Origin: Chloroflexota bacterium
GTDB taxonomy: Bacteria; Chloroflexota; Dehalococcoidia; SHYM01
Direction: 5' to 3'
DNA: 8,437 bases
Assembly: GCA_016199375.1 (NCBI GenBank)
Contig: JACQGV010000187.1
Span: forward strand, 1-8,437
Shown: piece after piece, positions 1 through 6,781 of the stretch
Position numbering within the stretch: the first letter of the stretch is position 1
How the letters are laid out: each line of letters starts with the position of its first letter
The notes under the pieces: model-generated
The model's database searches: none
What the model saw: the letters and a program-made list of their open reading frames with translations, nothing else
What the model was told of the DNA's origin: nothing
Made by a program: the position numbers and the translations under genes

Positions 1-319
1 CCTTGAGCTGGTCGGCGAAGATGCCCGAGGAGCTGGAGGCGTAGCGGTTGTTGATGGGGCTCTTGGTGCTGATGAGCAGCTTGCTGGCCCCCGGCACCAT
101 GGAGTTCAGGAAGGTGCCGGCGGAGAAGATGACCACATTCTCGGGCCCCAGGGGGTCCGCGCCTTCCGGTATCAGGTCGTAGGCCAGGCGCGAGGCGATG
201 CCCTGGCCGCCGATGTAGTCCTCCGCCAGCTCACGCTCCAGTGTTTCCACGGTGACCCGGCCCCGGGTCAGGTCCACAATGGCGATCCGGCCCATGAAGC
301 ACTTATCGACCCCAGACAT
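1..319 (-). CDS. Aldehyde:ferredoxin oxidoreductase family protein, N-terminal part (cut by window edge)
   Basis: Only the first 106 residues are in the window; the gene runs off the left edge. They match the N-terminal pterin-binding domain of tungsten-dependent aldehyde:ferredoxin oxidoreductases: an opening strand ending in IVDLTRGRV, the GGQG turn near residue 38, RLAYDLIP, ADPLGPENV, MVPGA, and a KSPINN / YASSSSG stretch near residues 87-99. Family members bind a bis-pterin tungsten cofactor and one [4Fe-4S] cluster and oxidise aldehydes, or reduce acids, with ferredoxin; they are usually about 600 residues and cytoplasmic. An ungapped hand alignment with the AOR at 6897 gives 60 of 98 identical residues, so the two are paralogues. 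The ATG at 319 is chosen because AAAGGAG lies 7 bases upstream; an in-frame ATG at 295 is the alternative. It follows the CoA-transferase gene by 121 bases and could be the last visible gene of that operon or have its own promoter. Catalytic and cluster residues are outside the window. Confidence 0.9.
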   Translation of the reverse strand, partial: MSGVDKCFMGRIAIVDLTRGRVTVETLERELAEDYIGGQGIASRLAYDLIPEGADPLGPENVVIFSAGTFLNSMVPGASKLLISTKSPINNRYASSSSGIFADQLK

Positions 320-326
320 CTACTGA

Positions 327-333
327 CTCCTTT
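327..333 (-). promoter_or_regulatory. Ribosome binding site of the left AOR gene
   Basis: On the minus strand this reads AAAGGAG, 7 bases before the ATG at 319, and it decides the start. The rest of the 121-base gap (320-440) is GC-rich, with a GGCCGGCC palindrome near 355-362. I see no convincing terminator or promoter in it. Confidence 0.75.
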
Positions 334-416
334 CGCGCCCGCCACTCCGCGCCGCGGCCGGCCCGCTGCCTTGGTATTTCGACTGGTCTCTTTCCTTCGA
401 TCCCGACAGTTGGGTC

Positions 417-462
417 TTCAGGCTATGACCCCCTGCACTTTCAGGCTATGACCCCCTGCACT
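417..462. repeat. Exact 23-bp tandem duplication over the CoA-transferase stop codon
   Basis: Two perfect, adjacent 23-bp copies lie at 417-439 and 440-462. The unit contains GGCTATGACCCCCTGCAC on the plus strand. The copy at 440-462 encodes the last residues (VQGVIA) and the TGA stop of the CoA-transferase gene. The copy at 417-439 is therefore non-coding, and the protein is unaffected. The C-terminus looks natural: class III CoA-transferases often end in a Gly-Val-Ile or Gly-Ala-Ile tail, and the neighbouring paralogue ends EGAI. This suggests a local slippage or repair duplication rather than an inserted element. Confidence 0.9.
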
Positions 463-1658
463 ATGTAATCGGTGATAGTCTCCTCTGTCAAGTTCAACAG
501 CTCTCGGTAGAGGTAGTCATTGTGCTCGGCCAGGAGAGGTGCCCGCTCCACCCGGGCAGGGGCAGCGGAGAGCTTGAAGGGAGGCCCATCGTAGGCCCGC
601 CGCCCGGCCTCGGGATGGTCCGGATAGTGGTAGTGGCCACGCGCCCGCAACTGGGGATCCCGCGTGAGCAGGTCGCCGGCGTGCTGCACGGCCCCCGCCG
701 CTACACCGCAGCGCTGGAGCTGCTCCATGACCTCCCCGGGCGTCCGCTGGCTGGTCCACGCCTCCAGAGTACGATCCAGGGCGTCTTCGTTGGCCTGGCG
801 GCACTCCAGGCAATCAAACCTGGGGTCCCTGGCCAGCTCGGGGCGGCCGATAGCCTGGCAGAGCCGCTGCCATTCCTCGTCCGCGAAGACAGTGATAGCG
901 CACCAGGTGTTCTCATCCCGGCAACGGTAGACGCCATGGGGGGCCGCCGCAGGATGCCGGTTGCCGGCCCTCCCCGGGACACGCCCGTTGGCGAAATACT
1001 CCAGCATCATAGGCCCGGTGGCATTGATGACCGATTCGTACTGGGCCAGGTCTATGTACTGGCCGCGGCCGGTCAGCCGCCGATGGTGGAGGGCAGCCAA
1101 GATGGCGAAGGCGGAATGGTGGGGGTTGATAGTGTAGTCGGTGTGGGAGACGCCACTGCCGATGGGGTCGCGGTCGGGGTAGCCGGTGATATGGTCCAGG
1201 CCAGCCATGGCCTGAACATTGGGCCCGTGGCCGGAGACGCGCCTCCAGGGCCCGCTGGTGCCCATGAGGGAGTGGCTGACCAGGATGACGTCCGGCCTTA
1301 TCTGCGCCAGGTCCCGGTAGCCCAGTCCCAGCTTCTCCATCACCCCGCCGCTAAAGTTCTCCACTACCACATCGCTGATCTTGATGAGCCCCTTGGCGAC
1401 TTTGATGCCTTCCGAGGTGGCCAGGTTCAGGGTTACGGCCAGCTTGGAGCAATTGAAATTGTTGAAAAAGCCACTGGTGTTCAGGCTGGTCTCGGTGCCA
1501 GGCGGGAAGGGCCCGGACTGCCGCATGCCGCAGAGCCGGGTGTAGGACTCGATGTGAATCACCTCAGCCCCGTACCAGGCCAGCATACGGGCCGCTATGG
1601 GCGCTACCGCCCGCCAGCCGAAGTCCGCTACCCTGATGCCTTCCAGCGGCGCTGTCAT
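441..1658 (-). CDS. CaiB/BaiF class III CoA-transferase, subunit with catalytic Asp
   Basis: This 405-residue protein has the usual length of a family III (CaiB/BaiF, formyl-CoA transferase type) CoA-transferase. Such enzymes move CoA between carboxylic acids through an aspartyl-CoA anhydride and work in the cytoplasm as interlocked dimers. Family signs in order are LEGIRVADFG at the N-terminus, GAEVIHIES, DVVVENFSGG, LGLGY, the active-site segment GVSHTDYT, AILAALHHRRLTGRGQ, NRHPAAAPHGVYRC, DEEWQRLC and a C-terminal GPPFKLS / APLLAEHN. Asp174 lies where the nucleophile Asp169 of formyl-CoA transferase is expected, so the subunit looks active. An open frame extends upstream to 1784, but the ATG at 1658 is chosen: GGAGG sits 5 bases before it, the family N-terminus begins right after it, and the longer version would overlap the upstream gene by 101 bases. 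It follows the paralogous CoA-transferase after only 25 bases. The substrate is not readable. A 23-bp duplication covers its stop codon. Confidence 0.93.
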   Translation of the reverse strand: MTAPLEGIRVADFGWRAVAPIAARMLAWYGAEVIHIESYTRLCGMRQSGPFPPGTETSLNTSGFFNNFNCSKLAVTLNLATSEGIKVAKGLIKISDVVVENFSGGVMEKLGLGYRDLAQIRPDVILVSHSLMGTSGPWRRVSGHGPNVQAMAGLDHITGYPDRDPIGSGVSHTDYTINPHHSAFAILAALHHRRLTGRGQYIDLAQYESVINATGPMMLEYFANGRVPGRAGNRHPAAAPHGVYRCRDENTWCAITVFADEEWQRLCQAIGRPELARDPRFDCLECRQANEDALDRTLEAWTSQRTPGEVMEQLQRCGVAAGAVQHAGDLLTRDPQLRARGHYHYPDHPEAGRRAYDGPPFKLSAAPARVERAPLLAEHNDYLYRELLNLTEETITDYIVQGVIA

Positions 1659-1683
1659 CGCATCCTCCGATCTTTCCCGCGGG

Positions 1684-2934
1684 CTAGATGGCCCCTTCCG
1701 ACTCCAGGGCCCGGAGTTCGTGTCCAGATAGGCCCAGCTCCTCTTCATAGACCTGGCGGTTGTGCTCTCCGAGGAGCGGGGCACGGTGATGGGACTGCCA
1801 GGGCGTCTCCGATAGCCGGAAGGGAGGGCCCGGGTATCTCAACGCGGCGCCCAGCTCCGGGTGGTTCACTTCGACGAAGAAGCCTCTCGCCTCCAGGTGC
1901 GGGTCATTGGCGATGTCCTCAGCCGTGTTGATGGGGGCCAGGAAGACCTGCGTCGGAAACCGGAAATGGGCCGCTTCAAAAAGCTCCTGGCGGGTATGGC
2001 TGCGGGTGAAGGCCTCGAAGAGCTGCTCGAAGTGCTCCTTCTCCCGCCGCACGGTCAGAAGGTCAAGCCACTTGGGGTCCATCAGGTCGCCGGCCATGCC
2101 CTCGGAGTCCATCCACTTTAGCAGGGTCTCCCACTCGTCTATCCGCTGGACGGCGGGCAGGATGCTGACGAAGCCGTCCGAGGCGGGGTAGCAGCGCCGC
2201 ATGCCGGGGCCCTGAATTGGGCTCAGCGGGTAGTTGTAGCCTCCTCGTTCAATAACTGCCCCGTGGACGTCGTAGTTCTGCATGGCGGTCTCCAGGTCCA
2301 CGGCCATGCACTGCTGCATGGAGACGTCCACATGCTGCCCCTCGCCCGTCAGGTCGCGGTAGTTCAGCGCCAGCATCGCGGCGTTGGCAGCGAAGAGTGA
2401 GGCCACAACGGAGCCTTGAGAGGCCCCCAGGGCCATGGGGGCGCGGTCGCGCCAGCCACCCAGCCAGAGGACTCCACCCATGGCCAGCCCCACGAGGTCA
2501 GAGCCTTTGTAGCGGGCGTAAGGGCCGTTCTGCCCGAAGGGGGTGATGGAGACGAGGGTCAGGCCCGGGCTCTTCTGCTGGAGATTCTGGAAGCCCAGGC
2601 CCAGGGATTCCAAGTACCCAGGCTCGAAGCTCTCCACTATGAAGTCCGCCTTGGCGGCCAGTTTCAGGAAGAGGTCGCGGCCCTCGGGTTTCTCCAGGCT
2701 CAGGGTGATGCCACGCTTGTTCAGGTGGTAGTGGAAGAAGGTCAGGCTGCGCTCCGGGTGGGGCCGGTCGTGGTAGAAGGGGGGCCAGCGGCGCATGGGG
2801 TCGCCTTCCGGCGGCTCCACCTTGATGACGTCGGCCCCCAGGCCGGCCATAAGCTTGCCGCAGTACGCGCCGAGGGGCCCGGCCAGGTCAAGGACGCGCA
2901 GACCCTCCAGGGCTCCGGGCTGTTCGTGCTCCAA
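1684..2934 (-). CDS. CaiB/BaiF class III CoA-transferase homologue with Ser in place of the catalytic Asp
   Basis: This 416-residue protein is full length for the CaiB/BaiF family. Signs in order are LEGLRVLDLAGPLG, GADVIKVEPPEGDPMR, ADFIVESFEPG, LGLGF, TPFGQNGPY, a LTGEGQHVDVSM segment, and a C-terminal GPPFRLSETP / APLLGEHN with EGAI at the end. The segment that normally reads like GVxxxD here reads GASQGS: Ser175 (codon at 2410-2412) takes the place of the nucleophilic Asp, whereas the next gene keeps it as Asp174. Loss of that Asp should stop the standard anhydride mechanism. I infer a non-catalytic or altered partner subunit in a hetero-oligomer; two-subunit enzymes are known in this family (BbsEF, SmtAB). 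The start is TTG at 2934, because AGGAGG lies 5 bases before it. The in-frame GTG at 2940 overlaps that site and is the alternative (418 residues). The permease gene upstream ends 53 bases earlier. Confidence 0.92.
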   Translation of the reverse strand: MEHEQPGALEGLRVLDLAGPLGAYCGKLMAGLGADVIKVEPPEGDPMRRWPPFYHDRPHPERSLTFFHYHLNKRGITLSLEKPEGRDLFLKLAAKADFIVESFEPGYLESLGLGFQNLQQKSPGLTLVSITPFGQNGPYARYKGSDLVGLAMGGVLWLGGWRDRAPMALGASQGSVVASLFAANAAMLALNYRDLTGEGQHVDVSMQQCMAVDLETAMQNYDVHGAVIERGGYNYPLSPIQGPGMRRCYPASDGFVSILPAVQRIDEWETLLKWMDSEGMAGDLMDPKWLDLLTVRREKEHFEQLFEAFTRSHTRQELFEAAHFRFPTQVFLAPINTAEDIANDPHLEARGFFVEVNHPELGAALRYPGPPFRLSETPWQSHHRAPLLGEHNRQVYEEELGLSGHELRALESEGAI

Positions 2935-2937
2935 GGC

Positions 2938-2945
2938 CACCTCCT
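2938..2945 (-). promoter_or_regulatory. Strong ribosome binding site that selects a TTG start
   Basis: The minus strand reads AGGAGGTG. Its last three bases are an in-frame GTG that an automatic caller could take as the start, but a start codon cannot overlap its own Shine-Dalgarno. The TTG two codons later has a 5-base spacer and is the better start. Confidence 0.65.
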
Positions 2946-2987
2946 ACACGTCCGCGGTATGCTCCGGGTAGCTGCCCTGTGTCTGCC

Positions 2988-3902
2988 CTACACTTGCCGC
3001 AGCTTGGGGTCTAGCCGGTCACGCAGCCAGTCGCCGAATAGGTTTATCGAGAGCACGGTAACAGCGATGGCAGCACCAGGGAAGACAGCCAGCCACCAGG
3101 CTTTGGTGATGTAGCCCCGGGCCTCGTTCAGCATTCCGCCCCAGGTGGGGGTAGGGGGGCGAATGCCTATCCCCAGGAAGCTGAGCGCCGCTTCCAGCAG
3201 GATGACCGACCCCACCATGAGGGTGGCCAGCACCACAATGCTGTTGATGATGTTGGGCAGGATGTGTCGCACCAGGATGTGGGGTGTGCTGCACCCGGCG
3301 ACCCGTGCCAACCCCACGAAGTCTCGCTCCCGCACGCTCAGGGTTTCGCCTCTGGAGATGCGGGCGTAGCCGGGCCAGCTCACCATGGCGATTATGATCA
3401 CCAGGTTCAGAAAGCTGGCGCCGAAGACCCCGGCCAGTACCATGGCCAGGAGGATGCCCGGCATAGAGAGGGCTGCATCCACCAGGCGCATGATGAAGAT
3501 GTCGGCCCATCCGCCGAAGTAGCCAGCCACGACACCCAGGCTGACGCCCAGCAGCACGCCCATGGGAATGGAGAGCGCCGCCAGGGACAGGCTCACCCGG
3601 GCGCCGTAGATGACCCGGCTCAGGATGTCGCGCCCGGCGTAGTCAGTCCCCAGGGGATACCGCCAGCTACCGCCTTGGGACCAGGCGGGCGGTCTCAGGG
3701 CCTCTTTCAGAGAGCCTTTGTTAGGAGGGCTGGGGGCGACGACAGGGGCGAAGGCGGCGAAGAAGAGCATGACCGCGATTATGGTGGCAGGTATGAGGGG
3801 CATCCTCCTCGCCCCAGCGAGCCACCCTCGTGGGCCCTGCTTCCGCGCGGTACTCCGTTGCACTTCCGACAGGACTGACAACGCCTTCCCCGTCTCTTCC
3901 AT
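2988..3902 (-). CDS. ABC transporter permease, DppC/OppC type
   Basis: This 304-residue integral membrane protein is one of the two permeases of a peptide/nickel/opine-type ABC importer. A first membrane segment lies at about residues 35-56, followed by an external loop holding the DppC-typical GTDYAGRDILSR (85-96). Further hydrophobic segments are at about 103-130, 147-175, 220-245 and 270-290. The cytoplasmic EAA loop that docks on the ATPase is visible at about 193-217 (DFVGLARVAG followed by ILVRHILPN), and the conserved LSFLGIGIRPPTPTWG is at 240-255. The ATG at 3902 lies 6 bases after the stop of the DppB-type gene, with only a weak GAGAG upstream, so translational coupling is likely. 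Where ATPase genes often follow in such operons, two CoA-transferase genes follow here. Specificity is set by the binding protein, so no substrate is claimed. Confidence 0.95.
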   Translation of the reverse strand: MEETGKALSVLSEVQRSTARKQGPRGWLAGARRMPLIPATIIAVMLFFAAFAPVVAPSPPNKGSLKEALRPPAWSQGGSWRYPLGTDYAGRDILSRVIYGARVSLSLAALSIPMGVLLGVSLGVVAGYFGGWADIFIMRLVDAALSMPGILLAMVLAGVFGASFLNLVIIIAMVSWPGYARISRGETLSVRERDFVGLARVAGCSTPHILVRHILPNIINSIVVLATLMVGSVILLEAALSFLGIGIRPPTPTWGGMLNEARGYITKAWWLAVFPGAAIAVTVLSINLFGDWLRDRLDPKLRQV

Positions 3903-3908
3903 AGCTCT

Positions 3909-4832
3909 CTACCGACGCAGGTAGCGCACCCGGGGATCGAGGTAGACATAGACGATGTCTACCACCAGGTTGGCGGCGATGTGGATCGCGGCCAGGAGGA
4001 TGACAGCCGCCTGCACCACCGGAAAGTCCCGCCCGAAGATGGACTGGATGGTTATCCAGCCGACGCCGGGCCAGGCGAAGACCTGCTCCGTCACCACGGC
4101 CCCCGAAAGGAGGCCAGCTATCTGCAGGCCCATCAGAGTTACCACGGGGATGGCGGCATTCTTGACGGCGTGTTTCCAGATCACCATCTGCTCTGGCACG
4201 CCCTTGACACGCGCCATCTTGATAAAGTCGCTATCCAGCACGTCCAGCATCGCCGACCTGGTGAGGCGCGCTATGGCCGCCGCCGGGAACCATCCCAGGG
4301 CAATGGCAGGCAGGATCAGGTGGCTCGGCCCGCCCCTTCCTCCGGCCGGCAGCAGTCCCAGGTAGCCGGCGACGAAGACGATGAGGAGCAACCCGACCCA
4401 GAAGGTGGGCATCGCCTGCCCCAGCAGGGCGAATATCTTCAGCCCCCGGTCGTAAATGGTGTCGCGCTTGATAGCGGCCACCACGCCCAGGGGGATGGCC
4501 AGCAGCAGGGAGAAGAAAAAGGCGGCGCCAGCCAGTTGCAGGGTCGCCGGGAAACGCTCCAGCATCACTTCCAGGGCAGGCCGGCGCTGGTACCAGGAAT
4601 AGCCCAGGTCTCCCCTGAAAACCTTCCCCAGGAAAGCGCCAAACTGGACATGGATGGGGTCGTCCAGGTGGAGGCTGCGGCGCACCGCCGCGTAGGTCTC
4701 CGGGTCCCGGTTCTCCCCCAGCATCACGGCGGCAGGGTCGCCCTTCAACCGCACGATCACGAAGACCACCAGGAGCACAAAAAGGATCGTGAAGATGCTC
4801 TGCACGAGGCGACCCAGGAGGTAGCGCTGCAT
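3909..4832 (-). CDS. ABC transporter permease, DppB/OppB type
   Basis: This 307-residue integral membrane protein is the partner permease of the DppC-type protein downstream. An N-terminal membrane segment lies at about residues 8-30, then an external domain with DPIHVQFGAFLGK and GDLGYSW (about 58-80), which is typical of DppB/OppB. Later membrane segments are at about 100-120, 135-162, 172-190, 228-250 and 275-297. The EAA docking loop is at about 200-226 (DFIKMARVKG followed by VIWKHAVKNA), and the family signatures EQVFAWPGVGW and YLDPRVRY are near the C-terminus. The start reads GTG-ATG. The ATG at 4832 is preferred because GGTGA lies just upstream at a workable distance; the GTG at 4835 would add one residue. 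A 56-base gap with a strong hairpin separates it from the binding-protein gene, which may lower permease expression relative to the binding protein. Confidence 0.95.
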   Translation of the reverse strand: MQRYLLGRLVQSIFTILFVLLVVFVIVRLKGDPAAVMLGENRDPETYAAVRRSLHLDDPIHVQFGAFLGKVFRGDLGYSWYQRRPALEVMLERFPATLQLAGAAFFFSLLLAIPLGVVAAIKRDTIYDRGLKIFALLGQAMPTFWVGLLLIVFVAGYLGLLPAGGRGGPSHLILPAIALGWFPAAAIARLTRSAMLDVLDSDFIKMARVKGVPEQMVIWKHAVKNAAIPVVTLMGLQIAGLLSGAVVTEQVFAWPGVGWITIQSIFGRDFPVVQAAVILLAAIHIAANLVVDIVYVYLDPRVRYLRR

Positions 4833-4848
4833 CACTCACCACTTACAT

Positions 4849-4882
4849 AGCGTGGGGGCGCGGCACAGCGCGCCCCCACGCT
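4849..4882 (-). promoter_or_regulatory. Strong intercistronic hairpin between binding-protein and permease genes
   Basis: The arms at 4849-4862 and 4869-4882 form a perfect 14-bp stem (AGCGTGGGGGCGCG and its complement) around a 6-base loop. It starts 6 bases after the binding-protein stop codon and ends 16 bases before the permease start. No T-tract follows on the minus strand, so it is not a standard intrinsic terminator. By analogy with malE-malF type gaps, it may protect the 3' end of the binding-protein message and reduce read-through, giving excess binding protein over permease. The structure is seen; the role is inferred. Confidence 0.8.
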
Positions 4883-4888
4883 GCATGC

Positions 4889-6544
4889 CTAGCGGGGCAC
4901 TATGTAGTTCAGGTTCCTGGGGTAGACCGACCACCCCTGGGTCATGGGGAACTCTTTGATCTTGTCGTTGCGGTAGGCCACGGTGTAGAGGGGATGGAAT
5001 ACCGGGAGGACGGATACCTCTTCCCCGACCAGAACGGCGTAGGCATCCACGATGGCCTTCAGGCGGGCGGCGGGGTCGGGAATAAGGCTGATGGGGTCGA
5101 TCATCTTGTCCCACTCTGGGTTGGCATGAGAGGACTGTCCCCCCTTGGAGTGGATCCAGAAGGTGAGGTCGCGGATGGGGTCGTAGCCGATGTTGCGGCT
5201 ATTGCTGACGTACATGTCGTAGCCCTGGTACTTTCTGGGTGTGAGCTCCGACATCGCCGCACCCTCGAGCTTCTCCCACTTCATGTCTATCCCGACGTCG
5301 GCCCAGTAGAGGCGGGTCGCCTCCATCCACTCGTCCGTGATCGCCGTCGTTCCTGACGAGTACGCGCCCCTGAGCTTCAGGCCGCCCGCGAAGCCCGCCT
5401 CCGCCAGGAGCTTCTTGGCCTTGGCCGGGTCGTAGGGATGGGGGGTTATCTTGTCGTTGTGGCCCACGAAGCCGGGTGCGATCAAGTCGTTGGCCTTGAT
5501 GGCACTGCCCCGCCACAGCTTGTCAACCATGGTGTCTACGTCCTGGGCATACCAGAGGGCCTGGCGCACCCGCTTGTCCTTCATCGCCAGGTTGGCCGGC
5601 TGGGCCGTGACAGGCATAAGGATGAGGGTGTCCAGCGCCTTGATCAGCTCCAGGGTCACGTTGGGCATCTTCTTCACGTCGTCGAGCATCTGCGGGGGCA
5701 CATACTCAACGATGTCCATTTGGCCCGTCTTGAGCATGGTCACCCTTGTAGTGGCGTCGGGGACGCTGACAGTCTTGAAGGTCTTTACCTTGGAGACCAT
5801 CCCCCAGTAGCTCTCGTTGGCCTCGATGGTGAAGTAGTCATTGGTCTTGAGCTCGACGAACTTGTAGGGTCCGGTCCCGACGGGTTGGCGCTGCAAGTCG
5901 TTCCACGGGTTCGCCAGCGACTTGGTGTACTTCTCCGGGACCATGCCGAAGAACACGTCCATCCACCCGTCGGGCAGCTCGAAGAAGTAGGCGCCGAGGT
6001 CCATGCGCACGGTGTAGTCGTCTACCGCCGTAGTCTTCGACACTCTGTCGAGTTGGGTGCGGTACAGGTAGGGGCTGGGATGAGTGCGGCCGCGCTCAAT
6101 GGTCCAGAGCACATCGCTGGCCGTAAAATCATCCCCGTTGTGGAACTTGACGCCCTTGCGCAGCTTCCAGGTGACGCTCTTGCCATCCGGGGCGAAGTCC
6201 CAGCTGGTGGCGAGGGCCGGCTCGATCTTGCCGCTCGGGGCGCGGTTGGTGAGGCCCTCGAAGATCCTGGTGTACCAGGTGGCGTAGTGGCATTGGGCCT
6301 GAAAGTGAGGGTCGAGGCCGACACCCGTGCCGCGCATGCCGACGTTCAGTTGGCCCGTGGGTACCACGCGGGCAGGCGCAGAGGTCGGCGTGGCGGCCGC
6401 TGTGGCCCTGGGGGCCGTGGTCGGGGATGGCTGCGGCGCCAGCCTGGTGGCAGTGGGCGCAGCCGCTCCCCCGCCACATGCGACCAGGACTGCCAGAGTT
6501 GGCGCCAGGGCGAGTCCAAGCATCTTGCGGTATGACTTCCTCAC
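4889..6544 (-). CDS. ABC transporter solute-binding lipoprotein, SBP_bac_5 (peptide/nickel) family
   Basis: This 551-residue protein captures the substrate outside the membrane for the two permeases downstream. A basic start (RKSYRK), a hydrophobic stretch (about residues 8-22) and a lipobox LVAC put the lipid-modified Cys at residue 23. A Pro/Thr/Ala/Ser-rich linker follows (about 27-63), a style common in Chloroflexota lipoproteins. The extracellular domain shows family 5 features: WDFAPDGKSVTWKLRKGVKF, FTASDVLWTIER, GTGPYKFVE, a KDKRVRQALWYAQD segment and PYDPAKAKKLLAEAGF. The start is GTG at 6544, because AAGGAGG (6550-6556) lies 5 bases upstream and the signal peptide begins right there; an open frame to 6661 would put 39 unrelated residues before it. 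It is the first gene of the minus-strand operon. The family binds peptides, opines, nickel, glycosides and more, so the ligand is unknown. Confidence 0.95.
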   Translation of the reverse strand: MRKSYRKMLGLALAPTLAVLVACGGGAAAPTATRLAPQPSPTTAPRATAAATPTSAPARVVPTGQLNVGMRGTGVGLDPHFQAQCHYATWYTRIFEGLTNRAPSGKIEPALATSWDFAPDGKSVTWKLRKGVKFHNGDDFTASDVLWTIERGRTHPSPYLYRTQLDRVSKTTAVDDYTVRMDLGAYFFELPDGWMDVFFGMVPEKYTKSLANPWNDLQRQPVGTGPYKFVELKTNDYFTIEANESYWGMVSKVKTFKTVSVPDATTRVTMLKTGQMDIVEYVPPQMLDDVKKMPNVTLELIKALDTLILMPVTAQPANLAMKDKRVRQALWYAQDVDTMVDKLWRGSAIKANDLIAPGFVGHNDKITPHPYDPAKAKKLLAEAGFAGGLKLRGAYSSGTTAITDEWMEATRLYWADVGIDMKWEKLEGAAMSELTPRKYQGYDMYVSNSRNIGYDPIRDLTFWIHSKGGQSSHANPEWDKMIDPISLIPDPAARLKAIVDAYAVLVGEEVSVLPVFHPLYTVAYRNDKIKEFPMTQGWSVYPRNLNYIVPR

Positions 6545-6549
6545 CTTTG

Positions 6550-6556
6550 CCTCCTT
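6550..6556 (-). promoter_or_regulatory. Ribosome binding site of the binding-protein gene
   Basis: The minus strand reads AAGGAGG, 5 bases before GTG at 6544. It fixes a GTG start and rejects the longer open frame that begins at 6661. Confidence 0.8.
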
Positions 6557-6676
6557 CCAAGTGTCAGCCTGAAAACAGAGCCGGGGATGCCTGATGGTAG
6601 TGGGTCTCATCCGCCGCAACAGTGGGTTCGGCCAGTTCGGCTTGGCAGAGCGTACGTCCATTGCATCTGCTGGCTC

Positions 6677-6716
6677 ATGATGAAGGTAGCCTACTGTCCT
6701 AGTGAACTTGCATCAT
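6677..6716. repeat. 40-bp putative operator, copy A
   Basis: The pattern is ATGATGAA, 4 bases, GCCTAC, 5 bases, TAGTGAAC, 2 bases, GCATCAT. All 29 block bases match copy B and none of the 11 spacer bases do. The block starts fall at offsets 1, 13, 24 and 34, close to one DNA turn apart, and the outer ATGATG and CATCAT are inverted repeats. This looks like a regulator-binding site. It begins 133 bases upstream of the binding-protein start. Confidence 0.7.
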
Positions 6717-6741
6717 CTCGCGTCCGCGCCTCCGCGCCCGA

Positions 6742-6781
6742 ATGATGAAATATGCCTACCAGAGTAGTGAACCCGCATCAT
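6742..6781. repeat. 40-bp putative operator, copy B
   Basis: Second copy, same orientation, 65 bases from copy A start to start, with identical blocks and spacing. It ends 115 bases before the right AOR start. The last bases create an ATG at 6780 that is in frame with the AOR, but no Shine-Dalgarno precedes it. A weaker third match may lie at 6801-6824 (TAGTG, 5 bases, GCAT). Confidence 0.7.

Noticed and set aside
1659..1784. A 42-residue N-terminal extension of the CoA-transferase at 441-1658
   Set aside because: It overlaps the 3' end of the upstream gene, lacks family similarity, and a good ribosome site precedes the internal ATG at 1658.
522..1931. A 469-codon open frame on the plus strand opposite the two CoA-transferase genes
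   Set aside because: Its translation shows no family features and it lies entirely opposite, and spans the junction of, two well-supported genes. Long antisense frames are common in GC-rich coding DNA.
4849..4882. Intrinsic transcription terminator
   Set aside because: The stem is strong but no T-run follows on either strand, and operon genes continue 16 bases later.
5438..6535. A 365-codon plus-strand open frame opposite the binding-protein gene
   Set aside because: Composition is Gly/Val/His/Arg-rich without recognisable motifs; it is a mirror of the real gene's codon pattern.
6545..6661. A 39-residue N-terminal extension of the binding lipoprotein
   Set aside because: It would bury the signal peptide and lipobox; AAGGAGG marks the GTG at 6544.
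6677..6781. CRISPR or mobile-element repeat reading of the 40-bp copies
   Set aside because: There are only two copies, they diverge in fixed internal gaps, the single separator is 25 bases of GC-rich sequence, and there are no cas or transposase genes.
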